Assembly: GCA_964035545.1 (NCBI GenBank)
Contig: OZ037768.1
Location: 4,579,241 to 4,643,240 of the forward strand
Length of the DNA: 64,000 nucleotides
Source: Bugula neritina
Lineage: Eukaryota; Bryozoa; Gymnolaemata; Cheilostomatida; Bugulidae
Direction of reading: 5' to 3'
The notes beneath the pieces are model-generated. The model was not told the DNA's origin, did not search any database, and was given only the letters and a program-made list of their open reading frames with translations. Below, piece after piece: positions 9,261 to 21,900 of this stretch (positions are counted from its first letter, which is position 1; every line of letters begins with the position of its first letter). The position numbers were made by a program, and so were the translations under genes.

Positions 9261-11857
9261 ATATTTTAGAGTTGGTACACACCCCTTTTTTGGTTGAGTT
9301 TTATAATCTGATCACGCTGTAGTCATCTACAACACTTCAGTGTATGGGGAAATTATTAGTATTGCGAAATCTGTTTTGGCTTATATTGCTATGCCAGTTT
9401 TCTGACTTGGTTTGTAATAAACCATAGGCAGCTATATAACTTAGGTGATTTCATCGAAGGTAGACACTGTTTAGGTGCAGCGAATCAAACACTGTTGTTA
9501 CTATTGCAAAACAGTAGCAATAGCATAGCACAGTGAGCGAACTGTAATGGCAGTGCTGCACCATATTTATCATCACTAGCATATAGTTACAGCACACTGA
9601 CAAACACATGTATAAGCATGTGCTAAGCATAAATTATAGTTGCTTATGTGCCCACCATTATTTTACTTAAAAAAATTACAACAGTAATTTTTTTGACTTG
9701 GTTGCATATTTATTTGCAGGAGTTAAAATGCACAGCTTTTAGCAACAGAAAACATAGACGATTTATATAAAAATGAGCTTTAACTTGTAGTGCTTGGCAT
9801 GCTAGTCTATACTGTTACTTGGTATCATCACCAATTTGTACATGATTTCCTTAGTGAAACAGCATGTTTATCCCACAAATGCAATGCCATCAGCCATAGG
9901 ACAATATAGTCCAGTTTTTTCAACTATGAAGTAATTTTGTTAGCAGCTTGCTTCATTTTTAAGTGATATTTAACTTGAGCTTCTCAGTCTCAAGTCATTG
10001 TTCGAGGAAATATCTGCACCTAGCTCTGAAGCTATACTAATGAGTTTTCAATACATGTTTTTCCTCACTCAAAGTAATCATCAACCACCATTGAGGCAGG
10101 AAGATGACAAAAACATTCTGAGGGCTAGTATCCAATACCATATGCCAGCCATTAAAACTTCACTATAGTGCTTCCGGAGCACACCTATTTCTACTACATG
10201 GCGATCCTCCTACAGTATTTACTTATTATCTGGCCATGCCACCTGGAAAGAAAGGCCATTCTCAACTGACTAGAATGCAGTAACTCTAAACTAAATTAAT
10301 TGCTATTCTTAGAATCCAGGTTAAAAGAGCAATCAACCCATAAAGGAGTTGATATCCTAAATAGTCCTGGAGGTGTAAGCTTACTGTTTGCACCTCTTTT
10401 AGAAAAGATTATAATAGTCTGCTGTGCTTTCTGCAGCCACCCTTGGTAACCAATAAAGTGTAGCACTTTATAATATTTTTTTTGGTGTGCTATTGTATAT
10501 GCATGTGCTATATCACTATGCTTTGTAAGCTAAAGTCTGATATTAATGGTTTTTGGGTGAAAGAAAATGGCAGCTCAGACTCGATGCTTATTTTGCAAAA
10601 TACAAACTCATATATGGATAATATTCTGTTGGTAACAATGTTGTATGCAGTCAGTGTTGAAATATAATGCCTTCATTACAGTTTTAGTGGGATCAGCGTT
10701 TTCTCTGTAACTATCATGTTGCATCACACAACATGAAAAAATGTTCATCAAATCCAATGTTTAATCATCATATACCAGAGAACCTTTGTATTTTACCCAA
10801 CTGACTAAAACATGTATTGAAAACTCATTAGTAAAATTGTTGATGTTATTGCAGTAGCTTCACAGCTAAGTGTAGGCACTTCATCCAGCAATGGTTTGAG
10901 GCTGATTACTTCACAGTTAAAAGAATCTAGAGTCTAGATTCTAGACTATATTGTCCCACGGCTGATGTCATTACATTTGTGAGATAATCATGCTGTTTCG
11001 CTAAGTAAATCGTATACAAGAAAGGGTTATCAACATGGTATTATAGGTGATGATACCAACTGGCAATATAGACCCACATGCAAGGCATTACATGTTAATA
11101 CTAATTTTTATACAAAATGTCTACACTATCTGTGCAATTAAACTCATGCAGATTAATATGTGATTGATTAAAAAAGCTACTGCTATATAAATTTAAAATA
11201 AAACAGTAGTGAGTACACAAGCAAATAATTTATGGTTAGCGTAGGTTCATGCATTTGTAATATGCATGTGAAGCAATTTTTTAAATTATCACATTAAAGT
11301 AAACTGAAGCGCAAAATAATCAGACTATGAGAATGTATTCAGTAATATGCATTGATTTAAAACTAAATCATGAAATGATTATCATTTTTGCAACCTCTGT
11401 ACTTGGTAGACAAGATAGAGAGGGGTGATGTGACTGCTGTAACTGTGTTACTGCTCTACATACTAACAGACTAGGCTAGTGTATTTAAGTGCCTTACATA
11501 AGATATTTTAATAAAACTGGTGAGTTTAGTGTGGCCACTGCCATTGCAGCTAGGTGACTGTGCTAGTGTGCTATGCTCTCACTACTGCTTTGCAATAAAA
11601 CCAAGTAACAGCACTGGTTGATTTGATGTTCTAAGGTCTAAGTAATGTCTACCTTTGATGAAATCACCTAAGTTAGAACAGCCTGCATATAGTTGATGAA
11701 AAACTAAGTTAGAAAACTGGCATAGCAATAATTATAAGCCAAAACAGATTTCGCAATACTAATAATTTCCCCATACACTGAAGTGTTGTAAATGACTACA
11801 GCGTGATCAGATTATAAAACTCAACCAAAAAAGGGGTGTGTACCAACTCTAAAATAT

Positions 11858-12290
11858 CACCACTATAACTTATATAAAACTCTACATTTTCAAATGCAAA
11901 TGAATTATTAGGCCAATCAGATACAATCATTAGCTGGTCATGTAGAGTCCAGCCAATCAGAATTGTATAAGGTTGCAGCCAGCCAGCGTGCTACTCATCT
12001 GCCAAAAACAACCAACCAATCTACCACTATGTCGATGAAAATGTCATTAAATGTGTTTTGCCAAAACAGCTGGGGTTGTGGTCAAACTGCTCCAGGGTAA
12101 TTTTTCAGGAATACATTCTTTAAATGCATTTTTTAAGCACTTAATTTAAACATTTTGAAAAATGAACTCATGATTCATAAATTTAAGATATGAAATAAAA
12201 TAATGCATGTAATAAAAGTTGCACAGCTATTTCCTAGAAGTATGCATTTTGCATTTGAACTTGCAGAAGTTTATATAAGTTAAAGTGGTG
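11858..12290 (-). mobile_element. 433 bp MITE nested in right palindrome arm (inverted copy)
   Basis: Same element as at 8828-9260, in the opposite orientation and the same length. The two copies look almost identical; one visible difference is in a terminal repeat (TAAAGTGG in place of TATAGTGG). Confidence 0.7.
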
Positions 12291-12342
12291 AGTATCTAGA
12301 ATTGGTTCAAGGTACTAAATGTACCAATCTTACATGGTCTAT

Positions 12343-12594
12343 TGAATAGGCTTTATTATTTACGAATTATACAGCAATAATGATTACTCACACTAATGCA
12401 CACGACTACATAACAGAGAGTGATTTATACACAACTTTACATGATTAAGATCCAATTCACTCTGCCGGCCAAGCTGTCTAACAAGCTTCCACTATACATT
12501 GGCAGCTCCGCCTACTACTAATTGTTAGCTACATTCGATTGGCTATCACGGTGGTGCCATCCTAATGACATGATGCTGACTGCATCATGTATCA
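12343..12594 (-). mobile_element. Possible solo LTR
   Basis: On the minus strand this stretch begins TGATACATGATG, has a TATAAAT box, an AATAAAG about 80-90 bases later, and ends in CA next to the palindrome. That order resembles U3-R-U5 of an LTR. It is not the LTR of the Ty3/gypsy element at 5428, and I see no target-site duplication, so the call is tentative. Confidence 0.3.
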
Positions 12595-15500
12595 GTCCGG
12601 TATAGAGTTATCCTTTCGATATAAAAACTACTAAGTGAGAACACAATACTAAAACTCTTTACAATATTTAGACTCTGGAAGATAAAATACTGTTTTAGCA
12701 ATATAAAGAGCACAACTCTGAAAAACTTAAATTTTTTATTGCCATACTTATAATCATATTAATATTCTGAAATAGTTGTTTAGTCTTTTCTCTTATTTAA
12801 AACTATATAGCTTTTAGTTTTAAGAAGCATCAAGTAAATCCACACGCGCACGCACACGCCCATACACACATAGGTTGGGTAGAGTTCACAAATTATGAGA
12901 CGACAGAAGCATGTATTGTTGTGAACAATAAGCCTGGGCGTGTTTAAAGTACAGATTCCTACCACGTGGTCGATCAGTCGACACACGCCCGCAACAAAAA
13001 TTTTTTAGTCGGTTTTCCTCATTAGTCATACCGCCTCAAACTATACTCACACTTCATAGTGATCGTTGGACTGTCACAACTATGTGGGATTGTAATGTCA
13101 CAGTCAATACTATAAAGTAAGTTGCAAATAAAAAGTACTAGTCCCATTATTTCCGTAGAACTAAAAGAGAACATAATCGAACATCATTATCATCACCATC
13201 AAACTCAAAGGTATCACTATCAGTAAGACTATGAGTATCACATTCAGTTTCACTTTGGCATGGGATTGGGTATGTCTGTCAAATTGAAGTTCAACCAGCT
13301 GCGTCGCCGTCTGATACTGAAATAGAAGAAGCACATGCAATACAAAGTCAACGGGCATAAGCAAATATTACTAAATTTCTAGCTAGTAATGGCCCAAATT
13401 TATTAACTTCAACATGTTCATAATCATCACTCATCAGTCATCATGATGATCGTACCCATACTTTTGGTCTTATCTTTTAATTTTATTTCAATTTACAGCT
13501 ATTCCTATTGTGATTAAACCTTGTAAATGTAATGATAATGTTATATAACTAATATAACACCTACTATCAGTATCACTTTGAAACAATCATGAGGAATCAA
13601 AATTTAATTTTATATTATAATTCTCCAATGGACTGGCTCCAGGCAATGATAATCATTATGGCTAACAAAATTACTCTCATTATCATCGCTAGAACGAAGA
13701 TATTTTCATTCTTAATAAATTAACATTGTGCAAGAAAGAATTGTTTGTAAAAGTATTCTTGTTAGTGGACACACTGTTAAAAACTTACTTTCTTTTGTCC
13801 TTATTGACTGTTTAATAGTTAACTATTCAAGTAGAACTGTTAGAATAGTCCTGAGCTTTTGAATCTTGATATGTATAATTGACATACCTACTAATATACT
13901 ATAGCATATATTAAAGTTATGTTAAAATGGAATATCAGTGGCTCAAAGCTTTTGTATTTTTATATACAAGTGTTTGATGTTTCTTATTTGTAACTACGGT
14001 ATGTAGTTTTCTAAGATAGCCAAAGTTTTAAAAAGATTTTTAGGGCTGTTGTTTAAATGGCACAACAGCTTGATTGGAAAAAGCAAGTTTCCATGCTTTA
14101 GTGAACACATTATATTCAGACAACAGCGAAAACCTTGCATACCCGGTAAAGTTGGACTGTTTTCTTAATTTTGTTTGGTCAATATACTGCAAAAATAATG
14201 TTATAAAAAGTTCCTGCTGGAGATATCTAATTAGCTGAGTAGTTTCAGGAAGTTCTGTATCTGAAATGTCAGTTTTGCATTCATGTTTGTATTAATGATT
14301 AGAATTGTGTATTATTGGTAATGAACAAGTGAGATCTAATACAGCATTACATCATGTTTATAATAGGCAGTAAAGTAAACCACAAAAACAACTTATTACC
14401 CACTTTTTGTTTTTATTTTCACAGTAACTTCTGCCGTGAAATTTCACTCCGTGGCAAGACCTTTAAAACATATCATTTTACCGAATTCAACAGCTAGTTA
14501 GTATTCAGATATGTTGATCATATTTTTATTCCTACAACATTGTCTGGTTATGGATATTAGTACTAACACAGCTTCAGTTGTTATCTTTTGCAGTTTTTGT
14601 TCAAATACTTCATGTTTATCTATTAATATACACTACAGCAGCAATCCGATGCAGTATGATGATTGCTAAAGTATAGTAACTAGATAAATAGTGAAGTCAG
14701 CTGTAATAAGCTAACCAACTAGAGAATTGTTTACTAAAAAGACTAGTGTGAAAATAAAGAGCTTTTATTTTTTTTATTTATCAGTTGTAACGGCAGTTTG
14801 ATCAAGGGAAATTGCTTGCAGTTAATAATATAACATTCCGTTAGAGAACTTATTGAATTTTGTTAAACTAGTCACAGTTTATACATGACTATTGAATGAA
14901 CTGCATCATACTGGCCTTATGGTTTGTTATCTTGGCCGAGCAAAAGAATAATTATGGTTGGGTTTGTTCACCAGTGTAAAAGTTCGGCTATACTAAAATA
15001 TGTTTGCTGAATCTATACTGGTTAAATTCTTGCCAGGTGCACCTTACTGGTCTGACTGGAACTAAGATTTCAACATGACAAAGCTGGGGGTAAAATTGTG
15101 TACATCCCTAGTAACTCTAATGGTCTCCTACCTTTCTACTAATAGCCATGTGATTTTTCTGTTATTATGTATAATTATCAGCTTCCAATGCATGCCTTTG
15201 TTTGTACTAATAGCTATTGTGGCTTTCTTACTGGTTATGTTATAGACCATGTAAAACCCAATCAATCAGCTATTAATATTAACAACTGATCAAGAACAAG
15301 ATCAAGAACTGAATTTCTCCCCATTATAACTTATAACATTGTAACATTCTGCAAGTTCAATTGCAAAATGCATTGCTTTTAAAAAAAGTTGAGCATTATT
15401 TCATTAAATGTTGTTATAGCTACACGGATTTAATCCAGCTGTTAAATAAAGTAATAGTTGTTTGTCAGAAGTATTTGTTTAGACTTTTGAATTTATTCAA

Positions 15501-15933
15501 AGCCTCTTCTCACACAACCAGCTATTATGTAATGTCACAACATTACGTAATGCATGTTGACACTCATTATATTCTGTTTGAATGGTAATGTGTAAAGCCT
15601 TCAGTTAGCAGTTCTTCAAAGTCATATTATGGTCTGCTGTGATCTCTGTAGTCTGCAGTCACTCTCAGCAACTGATGTCTAGCTCTTTTTATTATTGGAC
15701 AGACAATAAAGGAGTTACAATTATAAACAGTCTTGCTTATTTTTCGGCAAAGAGTCACTGTATTCAAAATCTTACATCAGCTCATAACCCACACGTAATT
15801 TTATGCAGCAAATTATAACATTCATAGCATATATTATTACGTTATTAAGATGGTAAACATTAATTATTAAAGTAGGTGTGAATGGCTTCTTTGGGTTAGT
15901 TCAAATTGAGTGTGTGTTTTATTTCTTCCGCAG
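12595..15933. other. Long noncoding spacer upstream of the PARP gene
   Basis: About 3.3 kb of AT-rich DNA with no gene I can support. Short open frames near 13161-13364 and 15361-15588 lack family features. A degenerate MITE end lies near 15310-15370. The 5' untranslated exon(s) and promoter of the PARP gene must lie here, since the coding exon starts after an acceptor at 15931-15933. Confidence 0.4.
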
Positions 15934-15977
15934 GTCGCTAGAAACTTAATGCTTTGTTGTCTACTTTTCTCAATAAC

Positions 15978-18900
15978 ATGGAATTAGATGACGATGCGAT
16001 CAAACCAGTTAGTGAAGGAGAACTTCAAGATAAGCTTGAGTTTTTACGATCAGCCATCTTGAATGATGTTCTTGCTACACCCAAGCTGCCTGATTTAAGG
16101 GTACTGCCTTCCAGCCACCAAAAAGGTGTGAAACTAAATTATTAGTTGGCAAAAAAAAAATTTTATTAATTATTGTTTAAAGTTTAATTAAAATATACAT
16201 AATTTTTGAATGAAGTAGATGCAAGTATTTTAAACTAATGCTACCAAAAATTTGTAAGACACATAAAAGTGTTTTTTACACTGAGGCAAATCTTTTTACA
16301 ACAATAATTTGAGTATATTCTACAGCTATCTATGGCACACAGTCTAGAGTTGAACATGGCGTGCGAACTCAGGATACGAACAGAAAACAGTAGCCATTTA
16401 GCTGAAAGCTTTTTATAGCTTGTTCTTTAAAATATTGTATAGCAACGGTGTTGTTGTACAGCAGCTTATTTGTTTTCTACTACATGATATGATGCTGATT
16501 TTAGAAACTTTAAATTTTAATTTAATTTTAATTAAACTGGCGATTACATTCACATTTCAAATATTATTTTATACTTGTTTTTGGCATTTCATAGTTTTTT
16601 TATTCATTCCAGAATCTGATATAGCAAATGTGTTGCCCCTCCAACTGATAGCCACTGGAGTTGTCTGCACACATCAGTTAAATCTTGAGTTGAGACATTT
16701 GCTCAGAGAAAAATTTGACGTTGATGCCCACTTTGAAATTACTAAGTACCCAGGTTGTTCCAATACTTGGTGGATTGATCTCAATCACATACTTTCTTCA
16801 AATGGTAATCATGTTTATATATTATTGTATATTATATATGTGTGTTTATATGTATTATAAAGTTAGTATATTTAGAATAAGTAATTTTTTTTTAATTTCT
16901 CATTATATCTATAATTATCTAGAATTAATCTTAAATGGGAAAAAAATGAAAACGCTACATAAAAAATCAATTTTTGCAGCTTGTGATCTATTTGTTTATA
17001 GCTCTTGGAGTTTTGTTTGAGGAGAAGTTGAAAAGTTGTGCTAAGCTGTACGTCCACTCTGAAATGTTGCTCCTTCTGGTACGAGAGATGTCTCAACGCA
17101 AACATCTCAGTACGATAGTTACCGATTCTCTCATGCTAGAGTTCCTGCTTGACGAAACCTTGCCTGGCTATGCTAAACTTAAGAGCTACCTTCTAGAGCA
17201 CCATATGTCCATCACACCAGAGGGGATGATCTACGTGGAATTTACTACAGATTGGCAAAAGAACAGGTATTGTAATGAGCTCGGAGCCAAATTTTGTTGA
17301 ACTCAAATTTTAGGCTTCTAATAGAAGTTACTAATACTAATATATAGTTACATAATATTATTTTTTGTACTGAAATAGCTTATTTGTGACTGAGTTCACA
17401 CGTCAGCTTTTAAAACTTATGCCACAAATTTCAGGATCATCCTTGATGTACTGCTAAATATGCATGCGCAGTTGCAAGAGTTCATTAGCAAAGCTTTCAT
17501 GACTTATGAGACCAAACCGATCTCTCCCAATCTCCTTTTGCAAGTTCAACCCAACTTGGAGGATATTAGTTTTAATCAAGGTCTTTTCTTCCGAGTGAAC
17601 ACTAACAACTGTATTTTAATGGCTGGCTCTCACCCAGCTGTCGAGGCAGCGAAGCATGCTGTTCAGTCCGCAATCGGTTATCATGAACAGACAGATACAG
17701 TGATGATTCCAGGTCACGCTGGTACCGTAAAATTCATCAGTAAATATAAAGACGACATCCTGAGAAGTATAGAGATGCGACACGCTGTTGACATTAAAAC
17801 AAGTGAAGATTTCACCGAGTTTTACGTTACTGGCAATAAACACTTTGTGAAAAATGCTGAGCCCGATTTATGTAGGCTAATAGACTCCGTCACTCGGCAA
17901 ACAGTGTACATCACTGATAGCTCAAAGGTTGTTCTCATTAGAAGTAGTCAAGAGATTTTAGAGAATGCTGGGGCTGCTAAACACTGTCTGGTTTGTGTGA
18001 ATGAAAGTGCAGAGGAGCCTGATAACCTTAAAGATATGTGGTGTTCAAGGTTTATTGGTAAAGTGGTTATCGAAGGTAACAAAATGTGTACAATCTGGCA
18101 AGGGGATATAACAACCTTTGCTACTGATGCTATAGTGACGTACACTAATGGAGATCTAGAATCTGTAGGAGTCACTTCTCTCACCATCTCAACCAATGGT
18201 AATCAACAGAATTCAATTTGTGACTGACCTGTCAAACAAAACTAAAAGTTTTACTAAGTGAATTGTATTATATTTCTAATTGTAGTTGCAATAACATTTC
18301 AATCTTGTAATCTTCTATGTGTAACTTATGCTATATTCTGCTTTAGCTGGATATCCAATGCAAGCTGAATGCAAACAATATTTGCAGCAGAATTTCCCAC
18401 TTGTTGAAGGACAGGTTTTGGTCACATCTGCTGGGTATCTTTCTGCTTCTTATGTATTTCATATGGTGGTTCCCCGATGGCAAGGCGGGGCACATCAAGA
18501 AATATCAACTTTGGAGAATGGCATTGACAATTGCTTTGACGAGGCCGAAGTTCGCGGCATTCAGTCTCTTGCCATCCCTTTTCTTGAAATCTCAGCCGCT
18601 GGTTTTCCTGTCGATGTGTCTACAAGAACTATTGTTCAGGCAATCCTTTCAAGAAAAAAGTGCAAAAAGTTTTTACCATCTTCAATCTCATTGGTTAGTT
18701 TGGACTTTGCTTCTTCTGCCTTCTTCAAAAAAGAGCTCACTAAACACTTCCAAATGATTCGTTTCTTACAACCGAGCCCTAGCAAGAATTTCTTGTATCC
18801 GACGTGGCATTACAAGTTAGAAGGTAATGAAACACTGTATTAGACTGTATTCACGCTATTTACTTGCCTACGTTTCTTGAGTTTTGTTTTCTGTGAAATA

Positions 18901-21900
18901 TTGTGAAAAGATTTTAAAACACAAGTTAACTTTGCTGCTTGATAGTTATTGTAGAAAGTACTTTGTTAACTGCACTTTTTAATAATGATTATTATAGCTT
19001 GTTGAGTTGGGATTAAATATCAACTCAAGGTGTTTGTGTTTAGCTCTTCCTTGCAATTACTCAGTCTCAATGCCAAACAGCTCCATCGAAGTAGCTGGTA
19101 AAATGGAAATCAAGATTATTGTTGGAAGCTTGGGGGCTCAAGAAGTAAGTGCGAATTTACTTTTGATTTATGATGCTTTTAGGCCTGGCCACACACATGA
19201 AATCGTCTATTTGACATGAAAACACAAATGTACGATCAAATTTAAGGGAATTCAGACGAAATCGTCTTCGTTGGGTGCACCCAACGAATAGGGTGGAAAA
19301 AAATCGCAATCAACGATAAGCACCATTTAATTGGCCGATAGAATTTTAGCAACAGTATTTATTTCATTTTTACCACGTTTCTCTGTCTGGCCGTTTTCTG
19401 CTGTTTGTGTCTCGTGCAAGACTCATTTACGAACTATTTATTATGTGTTTCGTCCGACGAGTGTGTGGCTGGTTATAACGAGTTTCGTGTGATTCTCACC
19501 AGCGTGAGGCCAGGCGTTTAGTCAAGAATATCGTCAACTGTATTTAGGTGTCAAACATACTGTTACATTTCCAAGAGTTGTTTAGCTTTGTTGCTAAGTG
19601 ACCTACTACACTGAACTCTGCAGTATACTTCTGCTCTGCTCTGCTCACAGTATAGTTCGTATACACAGTAGTAGATCAGCTCTTCTAGTGCAGCTTTAAC
19701 TTGTCATGCTGCTAAGACTCGAAGAAGCCACTCACATGCTTCGTGTAGCTGTCCTGTTTTATAAAAAGTTTTAGTGCGAGAAATGGAGACATATCGACCA
19801 AATGTCCAATTGCCCTCCAACCTCCAAGGTTATTATAAGGTCATTTGAAGTATTTCTTGTAGGTTGATTGCTTGGTAAACCCAATACAGACTACTAATTT
19901 AGATCTTAGTGAAAACGAGTTGTCAGCAGAATTATTGGCGGTAGCAGGACCAGAGTTACAGGCAGCGTGCTCAGCTCAAGCGCCATTATTGGCGGGACAA
20001 GTGCAGGAAACTAGTGGCTTTAATCTGCCATGTAAAAAGATTCTGCACTGCAACTGTCTGTTTCTAAACAAAGAATGTGCTATTCTGGTAAACATAAAAA
20101 CTTAATAAAAAGTACTTTTATATGATAACTGAGGCTAAATCAAAGATAATAGAAGGTGAATTTTTCATTATTTAAAATTTTGTGCCATCAAGTCATGGCT
20201 AGCTTCAAACTTGCCGATTACTTTCCAAGTTTTTTAATTTAGAATTTAGTTGTCAAAAAATACTCTTATGAAAAATTGATTTCATTCATTACCGGCTTAC
20301 ACTACATACATGGGCTTTATTGAAAATAAATTTTAAAGCTTTTGTGAGTTTTTTATTTTATGTCAAGTTATAGTAAATGCTTCAAAAATTTTCAAATGTT
20401 TAGTGGTGTATTTATCCTAATGACAGGCTGATCAAATCAAAGTATAGGAGCTAAACAAATCAACCATGTTGTACTCCTATCATAAGACATTGTTTACGTG
20501 TGTTTCAGGAGAATAAACAGCTCCTGTTACGCTGCCTCACTATAGCCTGTGCTAGGGGTTACACATCTGTTGCAGTTCCATCCAGTTTCAGGTGTGACGT
20601 GGCTGAACTCATGCTGCAAACTTTACTAGAGCACGCTAGCATGACTAATATCGACACACTGCAGCTTGTTGCTATAGTCGTTGATCCTAAGGATAAATTT
20701 ACCCTGCAGGTAATCCGTGTTCATATTTACATGTAGAAGAATAATACCTGCTTGATGTGCAAACACCGATTTTGATGTTATTGCTTGAAAACCCAACATG
20801 TGGCAAAGCTAAGGTTACATGGGAACAGTTTTACAGATGTGTTTAAATTTTTCTAGCATTTGACTGCAAAATATTGGCGTACATCAGTTCAACCATTTTT
20901 TAAATACCACTAATGTCACAGTTTTTGCAGCCAACAATTATGATACATAGTCTAAAAATTTTGGGTTGTGCACTAGCATAGCTGTTTTTCTGTGTTTGCT
21001 GGAATAGCAAGTCTTTTTTGTTGCTCAAAACTGTCATATTTATTTGGTGTATTCTATTCTTTGTCTTAACTTAAACCAAAAAGCCTTTAGCGCCAACATG
21101 AGCACATAATTTATTTGTTTGAACATACAACCCTCCAACTCTCTGTAGAAGATAGCTAAGACACACACACACACACGCGCACACACACACACACACACAC
21201 ACGAATATATTAATACTCCATAAATAAATTGTGTCAGGGATTCTTCAAGTGGCTTATTTATAGTAGTATTTCTGTAGAGTTTTGAAAAGGAACTGTCGAA
21301 GTTGAATACACCCGAACATGTGGTAAAAGTTCCAAAGCCGATTCCACTCCCAAGCTCTCTGAATTCAAATGAAGGTCAGTACACGTAGTGCACTGTTGAC
21401 TATCAAAGCTCAACTCTTAAGGTCTGGCCTCACGCTCGTGAGAATCACACGAAATCGTCTATTTGACACGAAAACACAAACGTACGACCAAATATTAGGG
21501 GATTCAAACGAAATCGTCTTCGTTGGGTGCACCCAACGAAGATGATAGACGAAAAATCGCAATTAACGATAAGCACCATTTGATTGGTCAATAGAATATT
21601 AGCTACAGTAATTATTTCATTTCTACCACTTTCTTTTGTTTGGCAATTTTCTGCTGTTTGTTACTCGTGCAAGACTCATTCAAGGACTATTTATTGTGTG
21701 TTTCGTCCGATGAGTGTGTGGCTGGTCATAACGAGAGGATGACTCACAAAAATCGTCACACGAGTTTCGTGTGATTCCCACGAGCGCGAGGCTAGACCTT
21801 TACTGAAAACAAACTGCATATATACCTTTCATGTAGTGCAAGGTGAAGAGGTTAAATATCAATCTGCAGTAAAAACCTTTTGTGAAAAGTTAAAGTAATG

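Larger units (their letters stand above)
8775..12343. repeat. 3.6 kb imperfect palindrome (inverted repeat) of mobile-element origin
   Basis: The left arm (about 8775-10071) and right arm (about 10806-12343) are inverted copies around a 0.73 kb unique centre. The outer ends match as AATAGACCATGTAAG; the innermost match is around TGAGTTTTCAATACATG. Identity is near-perfect over the outer 600 bases or so (including the nested MITE), then drops sharply with indels toward the centre. No transposase ORF is seen inside. It may be a foldback-type element, or two inverted insertions of one nonautonomous element. Flanking TA at both ends is compatible with a TA target site but is weak evidence. Confidence 0.8.

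Noticed and set aside
13161..13364. 67-codon minus-strand ORF with a hydrophobic end
   Set aside because: An acceptor-like TTCTATTTCAG is nearby, but no donor, partner exon or family motif supports a gene.
16420..16860. 146-codon ORF overlapping PARP exon 2
   Set aside because: Its 5' half is intron sequence read through in frame; only 16613-16804 is coding and it has a clear acceptor and donor.
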